Assembly (NCBI RefSeq): GCF_009789575.1 | Contig: NZ_CP046908.1 | Coordinates: forward strand, 558,001-622,000 | Origin: Stappia indica | Lineage (GTDB): Bacteria > Pseudomonadota > Alphaproteobacteria > Rhizobiales > Stappiaceae | DNA: 64,000 bases | Direction of reading: 5' to 3' | Shown: in pieces, positions 54,816-64,000 of the stretch | Position numbering within the stretch: position 1 is the first letter of the stretch | Layout: each line of letters begins with the position of its first letter | The notes under the pieces: generated by a model | Databases searched by the model: none | Told to the model about the DNA's origin: nothing | The model's input: the letters and a program-made list of their open reading frames with translations, nothing else | Program-made: the position numbers and the translations under genes

Positions 54816-54819
<4 letters not shown>
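54121..54819 (+). CDS. GntR-family (FadR subfamily) transcriptional regulator
   Basis: A 232-residue regulator: an N-terminal winged HTH (about 20-85; TEMELAQRFQCSQSTVREAL, then EEGLVKRLPHRGTLVAP) and a C-terminal all-helical FCD domain (about 95-220) with EVECTYLEQVLR and the histidines of the metal site (VHDRAFHTTLF, HNHRYK, HISTIV). It overlaps the esterase gene by ATGA, so it is coupled to the catabolic operon it probably controls. Twin palindromes lie just upstream. Confidence 0.92.
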
Positions 54820-55733
<914 letters not shown>

Positions 55734-55768
55734 GGAGCGGCCTGATAATCCAGGGAGGAACCAAGGCA

Positions 55769-56986
55769 ATGAAAATGTTCAGGAAATTCACTGTAGCCGC
55801 CAGCGCGCTGACGCTGATGGCCAGCCTTGCCCATGCCGACAGCACGGTGCGCTTCTGGTACCATTTCGACAATGCCGACAATCCGATGGACGAGCTCGTC
55901 GCCGAGTTCGAGAAGCAGAATCCGGGCATCACGGTCGAAGCCGAGAACATTCCCTGGAACAGCTACTACGACAATCTCTACACCGCGATCATCGGCGGCA
56001 ACGCCCCGGACGCGGCGATGGTCAAGATGTTCGCCCAGCCGCGCCTCGTCGAGATGGGCGCGCTGGAGCCGATCGGCGCGCGCATCGATGCCTGGGACGG
56101 CAAGGCGGGGCTTGAGGACAACCTGCTGAACCTCACCAAGGCGGCCGACGGCGAGACCTACTATCTCCCCGTCCAGTATGTCGTGCTCTACCTCTACTAT
56201 CGCCAGGACATGCTGGACGAGCTCGGCCTCAAGGTGCCGGCGACCTGCGACGAATTCCGAAATGTCGCCAAGGCCTTGACCCGCGACACCAATGGCGACG
56301 GCTCGCCGGACGTCTACGGCTTCGGCTTCCGGGGCGGCAAGGGCGGCCACGACCACTGGGCGAGCTTTACCCTCTCCCACGAGGGCGTCAGCCTCGAGGA
56401 GGGCCTGACCTCCGAGGCGGGGATTGCCGGCACCCAGTATGTGGTCGACCTCTTCCGCCAGGACGGCGTCTTCCCGCCTTCCGCGCCCAATGACGGCTTT
56501 CAGGAAATCCTCGGTGCCTTCAAGGCCGGCAAGACGGCGATGACGATCCACCACATCGGCTCGGCCAACGGCATCGTCGAGGTTCTGGGCGACAAGGTCT
56601 CTGCCGCGCCGGTGCCCGAATGCGGCGGCGGCCGCTGGACCTCCTTCGGCGACGAGAGCACCGCGGTCCTCTCCTCGGCCTCCGACAAGGATGCGGCCTG
56701 GAAGTGGATCTCCTTCCTCTCCTCGCCGGTCAACAACGCCAGGTTCAACGAAGCGACCGGCCAGCTGCCGGTGGTCAAGTCGGATGCCGCAAGCTGGTCG
56801 CTGCATCCGCAGCGCTTCGTCAAGGCGACGGTGGACTCCCTTCCCTATGCCCACCTGCTGCCGAACGTCTCGCAGACCTCCGACTTCGTGAACACCGCCT
56901 GGCCGGTCAACATGCAGCGCGCGCTCACCGGCGAGATCACGGCCAAGGAAATGAACGAGAAGATCGCCGAGCTCTACGCGCAGTAA
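55769..56986 (+). CDS. Sugar ABC transporter substrate-binding protein (CUT1)
   Basis: A 405-residue periplasmic protein of the family 1 (UgpB/MalE-like) solute-binding group. Signal peptide FRKFTVAASALTLMASLAHA, cleaved near HAD (about residue 24). The mature part begins STVRFWYHFDNADNPMDELV, then PWNSYYDNLYTAIIGGNAPD. Aromatic residues in the cleft region (YYLPVQYVVLYLYY) suit carbohydrate binding. AGGGAGG lies upstream of the ATG. It feeds the two downstream permeases. Confidence 0.92.
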   Translation: MKMFRKFTVAASALTLMASLAHADSTVRFWYHFDNADNPMDELVAEFEKQNPGITVEAENIPWNSYYDNLYTAIIGGNAPDAAMVKMFAQPRLVEMGALEPIGARIDAWDGKAGLEDNLLNLTKAADGETYYLPVQYVVLYLYYRQDMLDELGLKVPATCDEFRNVAKALTRDTNGDGSPDVYGFGFRGGKGGHDHWASFTLSHEGVSLEEGLTSEAGIAGTQYVVDLFRQDGVFPPSAPNDGFQEILGAFKAGKTAMTIHHIGSANGIVEVLGDKVSAAPVPECGGGRWTSFGDESTAVLSSASDKDAAWKWISFLSSPVNNARFNEATGQLPVVKSDAASWSLHPQRFVKATVDSLPYAHLLPNVSQTSDFVNTAWPVNMQRALTGEITAKEMNEKIAELYAQ

Positions 56987-57163
56987 AGGCGACTATCCCC
57001 TGACAGCGACGGGCGGGGCGCAGGCCGCCGCCGTCCGTCGCGCCTGGAGCCGCCGGCGCCCGAACGGGTGCGGGCACCGGCTCCGGCATTCTGGAACCGA
57101 TCAGTTTTTCAGGGCATTCGGCCGGGTTCGGCCGCTCCCGCTGATCCAGCCGACGGCCAGACC

Positions 57164-58081
57164 ATGACCGATACAACCGTTCCCGATGCCGGGCCGATCG
57201 GGCGCCCGCTCGGCCGGCGCGTGCTCCCTTACGCCATGTTGTCCCCGGCGGTGCTGGTGACGCTGGCCATCGTCTTCTTTCCGATGGTGCAGACCGCCTG
57301 GATGAGCCTGCACGACTACGTGCTGTTCCGGCCGAACCATTTCGAGTTCGTCGGGCTCGACAATTTCCGCAAGGCGCTGGCCGACGAGGTGTTCTGGATA
57401 TCCCTGCAGCACACCGCGATCTGGATCGGCATCACGATCCCGGCGCAGGTCCTGCTCGGCCTCGCCACCGCCCTGCTGCTGAACCAGGACTTTCCCTGGC
57501 GTCCGCTCGCCCGCGCGCTGATCATCATCCCCTGGGCCCTGCCGTCGGTCGTCATCGCCCTGATGTGGGTGTGGATCTACGACAGCAACTACGGCTTGAT
57601 GAACGACTTCCTGCTGCGCCTCGGGCTGATCGAGCAGGCCGTGCCCTGGCTCGCCCGGCCCGACACTGCGCTGGGTGCCATCATCCTGACGCTGACCTGG
57701 CAGGGCTTTCCGTTCTTCGCGGTCATGATCCTGGCCGGCCTGCAGTCGATCCCCCGCAGTTATTACGAGGCGGCAGCTATCGACGGGGCCAGCGCCTTTC
57801 GTCAGTTCTGGCATATCACGCTGCCCGGCATCTCCGGCGTGCTGGTGACGGCAATCCTCCTGCGGATGATCTGGGTCGCCAATTCCTTCGACGTCATCTT
57901 CGTCATGACCGGCGGCGGCCCGGGCTACAGCACCTACACCCTGCCGCTCTACGCCTTCGTCAAGTCTCGCACCAATCTCGACTTCGGCTACGGCTCCGCG
58001 CTGGCCGTCCTGTTCACCCTGCTGCTGATGGTGGTCGTGCTCGTCTACCTGCGCCGCACCGGAAAGGCGGTGAGCCGATGA
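57164..58081 (+). CDS. Sugar ABC transporter permease (UgpA/MalF-like)
   Basis: A 305-residue permease with six helices. [20 protein letters not shown] is the first helix, and the EAA loop is [20 protein letters not shown] followed by [16 protein letters not shown]. It forms the channel with the next gene, which it overlaps by ATGA. The ATG at 57164 is chosen for the family start; no strong ribosome site is visible and the 177-bp spacer holds nothing else recognisable. Confidence 0.92.
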   Translation: MTDTTVPDAGPIGRPLGRRVLPYAMLSPAVLVTLAIVFFPMVQTAWMSLHDYVLFRPNHFEFVGLDNFRKALADEVFWISLQHTAIWIGITIPAQVLLGLATALLLNQDFPWRPLARALIIIPWALPSVVIALMWVWIYDSNYGLMNDFLLRLGLIEQAVPWLARPDTALGAIILTLTWQGFPFFAVMILAGLQSIPRSYYEAAAIDGASAFRQFWHITLPGISGVLVTAILLRMIWVANSFDVIFVMTGGGPGYSTYTLPLYAFVKSRTNLDFGYGSALAVLFTLLLMVVVLVYLRRTGKAVSR

Positions 58082-58911
58082 GACTGCGCAAGCTCCCCCT
58101 GTGGCGGCGGATCCTGACCGTCGACCTGCCGATGCTGGCGATCCTCGCCTTCACGCTCGGACCTTATGCCTGGATGTTCCTGACCTCGGTGACGCCGGAG
58201 GCCAGGCTTTTCACGGAAGGTCCGTCGATCCTCGGCGCCACGTTCGAAAACTATGCCCGCCTGTTCCGCACCGTCGGTTTCGGCCGCAACCTGCTCGACA
58301 GCCTGATCGTGGCGGGCGGCACGGTGGTCGTCGGCCTCTCCCTGTCGATCACCGCCGCCTACTCGTTCTCGCGCTTCGAGTTCCGGGCCAAGCGCCTGTT
58401 GATGATGCAGTTCCTGCTCATCAACATGTTCCCGCTCGTGCTGCTGATCCTGCCGCTCTTCGTGCTGATGCGCGTGCTCGGCCTGCTCGACACCCACGCA
58501 GCGCTGATCATCGCCAACTCGACCATCGCCATCCCCTTCTCGGTCTGGATGATGGTGAGCTACATGAACGGCATTCCGCGCTCGCTCGACGAGGCGGCGA
58601 TGACCGACGGCTGCACGCGGCTCGGCGCCCTGCGCCGGGTGATCCTGCCGCTCTGCGCGCCGGGCATCGTCGCGACCGGCATTTATATCTTCATCACCGC
58701 CTGGAACGAGTACCTCTACGCGCTGACCCTCGGCGGCCGCAACGTGCGCACCATCACCGTGGCAGTGCAGACCCTGATCGGCGAATACGAGGTCCAGTGG
58801 GGCCTGCTCACCGCCGGCGGCATCATCGGCGCCATGCCCGCGACCGTTCTCTTCCTGCTCGTCCAGAAACGCCTCATCTCCGGCCTCACCCAGGGCGCGG
58901 TGAAGGGCTGA
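58078..58911 (+). CDS. Sugar ABC transporter permease (UgpE/MalG-like)
   Basis: A 277-residue permease with six helices. The N-terminal helix [20 protein letters not shown] and the EAA loop [20 protein letters not shown], followed by [20 protein letters not shown], mark the MalG class. It pairs with the preceding permease and with the divergently encoded ATPase. The TIM-barrel gene follows 20 bp later. Confidence 0.92.
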   Translation: MRLRKLPLWRRILTVDLPMLAILAFTLGPYAWMFLTSVTPEARLFTEGPSILGATFENYARLFRTVGFGRNLLDSLIVAGGTVVVGLSLSITAAYSFSRFEFRAKRLLMMQFLLINMFPLVLLILPLFVLMRVLGLLDTHAALIIANSTIAIPFSVWMMVSYMNGIPRSLDEAAMTDGCTRLGALRRVILPLCAPGIVATGIYIFITAWNEYLYALTLGGRNVRTITVAVQTLIGEYEVQWGLLTAGGIIGAMPATVLFLLVQKRLISGLTQGAVKG

Positions 58912-58931
58912 GCCTCGAAAGGACCCTCCCC

Positions 58932-59819
58932 TTGAAGAACCCGATTGGCATCATTTCCATGCAGTTCGCCCGCCCCTTCACGGGCGCCGACCTGCATCAT
59001 TTCGCAAGGGCGGCGAAGCTCGGCTTCGACTTCGTCGAGCTGCTGGTGCCCGAGCCCGAGGACGGGCTCGACCTTGCCGAGACGCGCCGCGCCGCCGAGG
59101 ACGCCGGCCTCTTCCTGGTGCTGGCGGCACGCGTCTCGCCGACCCGTTCCATCGCCTCGGACGATCCCGCCAACCGCCAGGGCGGGCTCGACTACCTCAA
59201 GCGCTGCGTCGAGGTCGCGGACGGGCTCGGCGCCCGGATGATCGGCGGCCCGCTCTACGGCGAGCCGATGGTCTTTGCCGGCCGCCCGCCCGTGCCGCGC
59301 AGCGATGCCGACATCGCGGCCCGCGCCGAGCGCACCGTCGACGGGCTGAAGCAGGCAGCGGCCGTTGCCCGCTCCGCCGGCAAGGTGCTGGCGCTGGAGG
59401 CGCTGAACCGGTTCGAGACCGACGTGATCTCGACGACACGGCAGGCGATCGAGGTGGTGGATGCGGTCGGCGATGCCGGCCTCGGCCTGATGCTCGACAC
59501 GTTCCACATGAACATGGAGGACCGTTCGATCCCCGACGCGATCCGCGCCGCCGGCAATCGCATCGTCCATTTCCAAGCCAACGAGAACCATCGCGGCCAC
59601 CCCGGCACCGGCCATATCGACTGGCCGGCAGCGATGCGCGCCCTGCACCAGGTCGGCTACGCGGGGCCGATCTCGCTGGAGCCCTTCCGCCGCGCCGACG
59701 ACCGGGTCGCCCTGCCCATCGCCCATTGGCGCGCCCCGCGCGAGGACGAGAGCGAGAAGCTGATGGCGGGCCTCGGCGTCATCCGCAACGCGCTGGCGCT
59801 GGCGGAGGTCGACCAATGA
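58932..59819 (+). CDS. Sugar phosphate isomerase/epimerase family protein (TIM barrel)
   Basis: A 295-residue xylose-isomerase-like TIM barrel of the tagatose/psicose-3-epimerase type. Metal-site regions are visible: Glu in [11 protein letters not shown], Asp and His in [12 protein letters not shown], His in [15 protein letters not shown] and Glu in GPISLEPFR. The start is a TTG at 58932 preceded by AAAGGA; an ATG at 58959 is possible. It overlaps the next gene by ATGA. It probably epimerises or isomerises the imported sugar; the exact substrate is unknown. Confidence 0.88.
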   Translation: MKNPIGIISMQFARPFTGADLHHFARAAKLGFDFVELLVPEPEDGLDLAETRRAAEDAGLFLVLAARVSPTRSIASDDPANRQGGLDYLKRCVEVADGLGARMIGGPLYGEPMVFAGRPPVPRSDADIAARAERTVDGLKQAAAVARSAGKVLALEALNRFETDVISTTRQAIEVVDAVGDAGLGLMLDTFHMNMEDRSIPDAIRAAGNRIVHFQANENHRGHPGTGHIDWPAAMRALHQVGYAGPISLEPFRRADDRVALPIAHWRAPREDESEKLMAGLGVIRNALALAEVDQ

Positions 59820-60808
59820 TCAATATCGGCTGGATCGGCTGCGGCCGCCACGCACGGCAGATGCTGCTGCCGCAGTTGGGCCGCAACGGCTTTCGCATCG
59901 CCGCCCTGTGCGACCGCGATGCGGCCGCCCTCGGCGAGGCGGCGGCGAACTACGGCGTCGCCGCGCTGCACAGCGACTACCGCGACCTGATCGCAGAGCC
60001 CGGGCTGGACGCCATCGGCATGGCCGTCGGGCCGGAGCTGCACCGGCTCGCCTCCATCGCGGCGCTGGAGAAAGGCCTGCCGGTCTTCATGGAAAAACCG
60101 CCGGCAGCCGATGCGGCCGGGGCGCGCGAGGTGGCGGCGGCCTCGCAACGGGCCGGCAAGCCGGTCATCGTCGGCTTCATGAAGCGCTATTCGACCGGCA
60201 ACAGGATCGCCCGCAACGTGCTGGACGGGGGCAGCTTCGGCACGGTGCTCGGCATCACCGGCAGCTACATGACCGCACCGACCTATTTCGCCGGCGAGCC
60301 GGACTATACGGGCTTCTTCCTGCATCACTGCGTCCACTACATGGACCTCATCCCCTGGTTCGCCGGCGAGGATTTCGGCGACATGCTGGTGCGATCAGTC
60401 AGCCCGGCTCCGGGCAAGCTGCTGCTGCATGTCAACTTCACCACCAGGGGCGGCACGATCGGCAATGTGGTGATGGGCACAGTGCAGTCGCGCGGCACGC
60501 CCATGGAAGAAATTCGCATCATGGGCGACCATGCGCGGCTGGAGATCGACAACATCATCAATGTGCGGCTCTACCGCGACCCGCCGTTCAAGGCGGACGA
60601 CCCGGCCGCAACCCTCGATCCGGCCTGCGACACGCTTTCCTGGACGCCCAACTTCACCGCCGCCGCCAACGAGGACCACAAGGGCTATGCTGCCCTTCTG
60701 GCCGACACGGCACGGGCGCTGCGCGGCGAGCCGGCGAACGCGCCGGGCATCGAGGCCGGGGTCCTCGCCATGGAGCGGCTGGAACGGATGATCGCGCAGA
60801 TTTCCTGA
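59816..60808 (+). CDS. Gfo/Idh/MocA family NAD(P)-dependent oxidoreductase
   Basis: A 330-residue sugar or cyclitol dehydrogenase. The N-terminal Rossmann fold has [17 protein letters not shown], then LCDRDAAAL. The conserved EKP motif is in [10 protein letters not shown] (Lys near residue 100), and a substrate-side histidine lies in [18 protein letters not shown]-terminal alpha/beta domain follows. It is last in the operon and probably oxidises the sugar delivered by the importer. A terminator lies five bases after the stop. Confidence 0.92.
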   Translation: MINIGWIGCGRHARQMLLPQLGRNGFRIAALCDRDAAALGEAAANYGVAALHSDYRDLIAEPGLDAIGMAVGPELHRLASIAALEKGLPVFMEKPPAADAAGAREVAAASQRAGKPVIVGFMKRYSTGNRIARNVLDGGSFGTVLGITGSYMTAPTYFAGEPDYTGFFLHHCVHYMDLIPWFAGEDFGDMLVRSVSPAPGKLLLHVNFTTRGGTIGNVVMGTVQSRGTPMEEIRIMGDHARLEIDNIINVRLYRDPPFKADDPAATLDPACDTLSWTPNFTAAANEDHKGYAALLADTARALRGEPANAPGIEAGVLAMERLERMIAQIS

Positions 60809-60843
60809 AAAAGCCGCGCGTGAAGCAAAGGCTCCACGCGCGG
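60808..60843. terminator. Bidirectional terminator between the sugar operon and hydantoinase genes
   Basis: CCGCGCGTG (60814-60822) pairs with CACGCGCGG (60835-60843), extended by an inner AGC/GCT pair; an A run lies on the left. It sits between converging stops and can serve both operons. Confidence 0.8.
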
Positions 60844-60855
60844 TTCCACGCTCTG

Positions 60856-62493
60856 TCACGCGACGGGTGCCACTCCGTAGATCTCGCGGGCGGCCTGCGG
60901 CGAGACGAAGCCGTTGCGGACATCCGCCAGAACGGCGTCCCGCTTGCGCTGCTTCGGATCGCCGAAGCCGCCGCCGCCCGCCTCGTGGATGGTCAGCGTA
61001 TCGCCCTGCGCCAGCACGTAGCGCCCCTTGGGGTGCACCACCGTCCCGTTGATCGAGATCTCTCGCAGCTTGCCCGGCGCCCCGCCCAGCATGCCGAGCG
61101 GAGGAAACTCGGTCCGCCCGGACAGACAGGAGACGGTGAGCGGATGGGGCGAACCGTTGCGCAGCACGATCTCCTGGCCGAGGCCGCCACGGAACTCGCC
61201 CGGCCCGCCGCTGTCCGCCAACAGCCGCTTTGCAACGAAGGTCATGCTGGTCAGCCGCTCCCAGACCTCGATGGGAATCGAGGTCATGTTGGAGGGCGAC
61301 GGCGTCGTCGGCGCGCCGTCGATGCCCTTCAGCGCGCCGAAGCCGCCACAGGCGAAGAAGATGCTGGACACCTCCCTGCCCTCGCGGTTGCGCCCCTGCA
61401 CGTTGATCAGGTTGAGCATGCCGCTATCCGCCTGGACCCGGTCCGGCATGACGCTGGCCAGCGCACCGAAGATCAGCGGGGCGACATAGTGGCCGATGAC
61501 ATGGCGACCGCCGGTCGGGCTGGGATGGAGCGGATTGAGGATCGAGCCCTCGCGCGCCGTCACCTCGACCGGCGTCACCGAGCCGAGATTGTTGGGAATG
61601 CCGGGCGTGGTCAGGCATTTGATGGCGTAGCAGGCCATGGCGTGGGTGTAGCAGACCGGCACGTTGATCGCCGAAGGCACCGCATCGCAGGAGCCCGAAA
61701 AGTCGATCCGCGCGCGCCCGTCGGCGATGTGCACCGCGCAGGCGAGCCGGACGGTCTCCTCCACGCCCTCGACCAGGATCGCATTCTCGTAGCATCCGTC
61801 CGGGATCTTGCGCAGCTCCTCCCGGATCGCGGTCTCGGACTGCGAGATGATCACGTCGGCAATGTCCGAGATGTCGTCGATGCCGTATTCGTCCATGAAT
61901 TCCAGCAGCATGCGCCCACCGACCGAGGTGGCCGAGGCATTGGCCATCAGATCGCCGATGGTCTCTTCCGGTGCCCGCACATTGCAGCGGAACAGCTCGA
62001 GGATCAGCTCCGAGACCTGCCCCTTCTCCATCAGCTTCAGCACCGGCAGGCGCAGGCCTTCCTCGTAGACCTCGCGGGCGACCGCCGAGAACCCGCGCCC
62101 GCCGATATCCGGCAGGTGGCTGATGCTCATGCAGTAGCCGACGATCCGCCCCTCGCGGAAGACCGGCTGCATGACGTTGATGTCGAACATGTGCCCGGTG
62201 CCGAGCCAGGGGTCGTTGGTGATGACGACGTCGCCGGGCGACAAGGTCTCCGGCGGAAACCGCTTCAGCATGTGCTGCAGGGTCGCCGGCGCCGTCCCGG
62301 TAAAGGACGGCACGCTGTAGCTGCCCTGCGCCAGCATCCGGCCGCGGCCGTCGAACAGCAGGCAGGACAGGTCGTAGCTTTCACGCACATTGGTGGAAAA
62401 GGACGTCCGCACGAGGGTGTTGACGATCTCGTCGGTGATGGAGATCAGCCTGTCCCAGTAGATACCGACGGCGATGGGGTCGATCTTGCTCAT
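60856..62493 (-). CDS. Hydantoinase B/oxoprolinase family protein
   Basis: A 545-residue subunit of the HyuB type. The N-terminal part has NTLVRTSFSTNVRESYDLSC and DVVITNDPWLGTGHMFDINV, then VDFSG-like sequence (ARIDFSGSC) and GGRHVIGHYVAPLIFGAL. The C-terminal AGGGGFGDPKQR is characteristic. With the upstream subunit it forms an ATP-dependent hydantoinase/oxoprolinase-type ring-opening enzyme; acetone or acetophenone carboxylase-like relatives are the alternative. It starts three bases after the A subunit stop. Confidence 0.92.
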   Translation of the reverse strand: MSKIDPIAVGIYWDRLISITDEIVNTLVRTSFSTNVRESYDLSCLLFDGRGRMLAQGSYSVPSFTGTAPATLQHMLKRFPPETLSPGDVVITNDPWLGTGHMFDINVMQPVFREGRIVGYCMSISHLPDIGGRGFSAVAREVYEEGLRLPVLKLMEKGQVSELILELFRCNVRAPEETIGDLMANASATSVGGRMLLEFMDEYGIDDISDIADVIISQSETAIREELRKIPDGCYENAILVEGVEETVRLACAVHIADGRARIDFSGSCDAVPSAINVPVCYTHAMACYAIKCLTTPGIPNNLGSVTPVEVTAREGSILNPLHPSPTGGRHVIGHYVAPLIFGALASVMPDRVQADSGMLNLINVQGRNREGREVSSIFFACGGFGALKGIDGAPTTPSPSNMTSIPIEVWERLTSMTFVAKRLLADSGGPGEFRGGLGQEIVLRNGSPHPLTVSCLSGRTEFPPLGMLGGAPGKLREISINGTVVHPKGRYVLAQGDTLTIHEAGGGGFGDPKQRKRDAVLADVRNGFVSPQAAREIYGVAPVA

Positions 62494-62496
62494 GTC

Positions 62497-64000
62497 TTAC
62501 CTGATTTCGATTACGAGGTTCATGAAAGGGTCGACGGTCAGATGGTCGCCGAGACCCAGGACGCAGGTCGATTCCCGCTCCTCGATGAGCGCAGGGCCCG
62601 TGACCTGATCACCGCTCGCCAGCGCGTAGCGGTCGTAGACCGGGCAGTCGACGAAGCCGCCCGCTTCCGGGAAATAGGCCTTGCGGCTGCCTTTCAGCGC
62701 CGTCGCGCTCTCCGGCTCCTGCAGCACCCGGTAGGTCTGGTGCAGGGCCGCCAGCGGGCCATAGGCCTCGATCTTCCAGTTGAGGATCTCGATCGGCCGC
62801 CCCGGCAGGGTCATGCCGAAGATCGCCGCATAGGCCTCATCGAAGAGCTGCGGCAGGGCGGCGTGGAGGCTCTGCGGATCGCTGTCGTCCGGCAGCGCCA
62901 CCTCCACCTCGTAGCCCTGGCCGCTGTAGCGCATGTCGAGACGGCGGCGGAAACGGATCGCCTCCGGCGCGACACCGCCGGTTGCCAGGACTTCGGCGGC
63001 CTCGGCCTCCAGCTCGGCGCAGATGCCGGCGAGATCGGACGGGTCGAGCCGGTCGATGCCGATCTGGCGCGACCGCACCACCTCGAAGGCCGGCGGACTG
63101 CTCAAGAGGCCGAAGGCGGACATGACGCCGGCGCCGGCCGGGCAGATGACCTTGGGGATCTTCAGCTTGCGGGCGACACGCACGCCGTGCAGCGGGCCCG
63201 ATCCGCCGAAAACCACCATGCTGGAGCGGCGATAGTCGATACCCCGTTCGGACGCATGGACGCGGAAGGCCCGCGCGACATCCTCGTTGATGACCTCATG
63301 CATGCCCCAGGCGGCCGCCACCAGGTCGACATTCAGCTTTTCGGCGACATGACCGGCAATTGCCTTGCGTGCTGCAGCTTCGTCCAGCGCCATCTTGCCG
63401 CCGAGGAACGAGCCCGCCCCGAGATAGCCGAGCAGGAGATTGGCGTCCGACAGGGTCGCCCGCTCCCCGCCCCGGCCGTAGCAGGCCGGCCCCGGAACCG
63501 CGCCGGCACTGCGCGGCCCCATCGCCAGCGTGCCGCGCTCGTCGGTTCCGGCAAGGCTGCCGCCGCCGGAGCCGATCTCGATCATGTCGATGACCGGGAT
63601 CTTGGCCGGCAACCCGCTGCCGCCCTTGAACTCGTGGACCCGCGCCACTTCCATCTCGTAGCGCTTGATCGGCGTGCCGCCGCGGATGATGCAGCCCTTG
63701 GCGGTCGTGCCTCCCATGTCGAAAGCAAGCACGTTGCGCTCGTCGAGCACCTTGCCGACATGGGCCGACATCAGGGCCCCGGCGGCCGGGCCCGACTCCA
63801 GCAGGCGGATCGGGAACTCCCGGGCGATGGAACTCGCCAGCGTGCCGCCGCTGGAACTCATCACCAGGAACTTGCCGGTAAAGCCGAGCTCCCCGAGCCC
63901 GGCCTCGAGCCGGGCCAGATACCCGTCGACGATCGGCTGGACGTAGGCGTTCATGCAGGTCGTCGTCCAGCGCTCGTATTCGCGCGGATAGGGAAAGACG
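62497..64000 (-). CDS. Hydantoinase/oxoprolinase family subunit A (N-terminus beyond window)
   Basis: The C-terminal 501 codons of a HyuA-type subunit (usual length about 690). The frame is open to the right edge, with VFPYPREYERWTTTCM before the first ATG. It has the ATP-binding hallmark FDMGGTTAKGCII, IEIGSGGGSLAGTDE and FGGSGPLHGV. It provides the ATPase half of the ring-opening enzyme with the B subunit. The substrate (hydantoin, 5-oxoproline or related) cannot be read from the sequence. Confidence 0.92.
   Translation of the reverse strand, partial: VFPYPREYERWTTTCMNAYVQPIVDGYLARLEAGLGELGFTGKFLVMSSSGGTLASSIAREFPIRLLESGPAAGALMSAHVGKVLDERNVLAFDMGGTTAKGCIIRGGTPIKRYEMEVARVHEFKGGSGLPAKIPVIDMIEIGSGGGSLAGTDERGTLAMGPRSAGAVPGPACYGRGGERATLSDANLLLGYLGAGSFLGGKMALDEAAARKAIAGHVAEKLNVDLVAAAWGMHEVINEDVARAFRVHASERGIDYRRSSMVVFGGSGPLHGVRVARKLKIPKVICPAGAGVMSAFGLLSSPPAFEVVRSRQIGIDRLDPSDLAGICAELEAEAAEVLATGGVAPEAIRFRRRLDMRYSGQGYEVEVALPDDSDPQSLHAALPQLFDEAYAAIFGMTLPGRPIEILNWKIEAYGPLAALHQTYRVLQEPESATALKGSRKAYFPEAGGFVDCPVYDRYALASGDQVTGPALIEERESTCVLGLGDHLTVDPFMNLVIEIR

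Overview
This is a high-GC, gene-dense chromosomal window with no transposase, integrase, phage gene or CRISPR array. It looks like an alphaproteobacterium of the order Hyphomicrobiales (Rhizobiales), plausibly near Stappia/Labrenzia/Pannonibacter; the genus is inference. The pointers are a cysteine desulfurase gene directly ahead of sufB with an Irr-type iron-control box, aapJQMP divergent from metC, a mitochondrial-type (NDUFS4-like) complex I accessory subunit, an acdS gene divergent from an Lrp-type regulator, and many ABC importers.

Layout. 1-5.2 kb: start of the suf iron-sulfur operon (cysteine desulfurase, sufB running off the left edge), a divergent alpha/beta hydrolase, gph and a GNAT-like protein. 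5.4-12 kb: tRNA-Val, a GlxA/AraC-type regulator, a PTS-EIIC-like/EAL fusion, and a PAS histidine kinase with a double-receiver response regulator. 12-18 kb: the aapJQMP general amino-acid importer and divergent metC. 18-26.4 kb: a GT39-like membrane protein, a CpdA-like phosphoesterase, a Na/Pi cotransporter, a GGDEF-EAL protein and a soluble PAS chemoreceptor. 26.6-28.4 kb: acdS and its Lrp-type regulator. 28.4-31.5 kb: small stress-type proteins around a Crp/Fnr regulator, tRNA-Arg, the NDUFS4-like gene and tRNA-Pro. 31.6-37.6 kb: a MetOD1-like/diguanylate cyclase pair, DUF192, a double cold-shock protein, gloA, tRNA-Glu, chrA and a YqaA-like protein.

37.6-64 kb is mostly nutrient capture. 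An IclR regulator faces a five-gene peptide ABC importer that ends in an OSBS/NSAR-type enolase-superfamily gene. Next is a tctCBA tricarboxylate transporter with an AbrB-like gene, divergent from tctDE and an extra periplasmic binding protein. Then a GntR-controlled cluster encodes an esterase, a sugar binding protein, two permeases, a TIM-barrel epimerase/isomerase and a Gfo/Idh/MocA oxidoreductase, with its UgpC/MalK-like ATPase divergent. Last are convergent hydantoinase/oxoprolinase genes B and A, the second cut by the right edge.

Two themes recur. Signalling is dense: c-di-GMP enzymes at 7.1, 22.7 and 31.6 kb, a chemoreceptor, and two two-component systems. Transporters come with dedicated catabolic enzymes and a divergent regulator. 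The best candidates for undescribed biology are the GntR cluster with its TTATCGAT palindromes, the EIIC-EAL fusion, the peptide-importer/racemase operon, the MetOD1-cyclase pair, and a 19-bp motif shared by two small stress-type genes.
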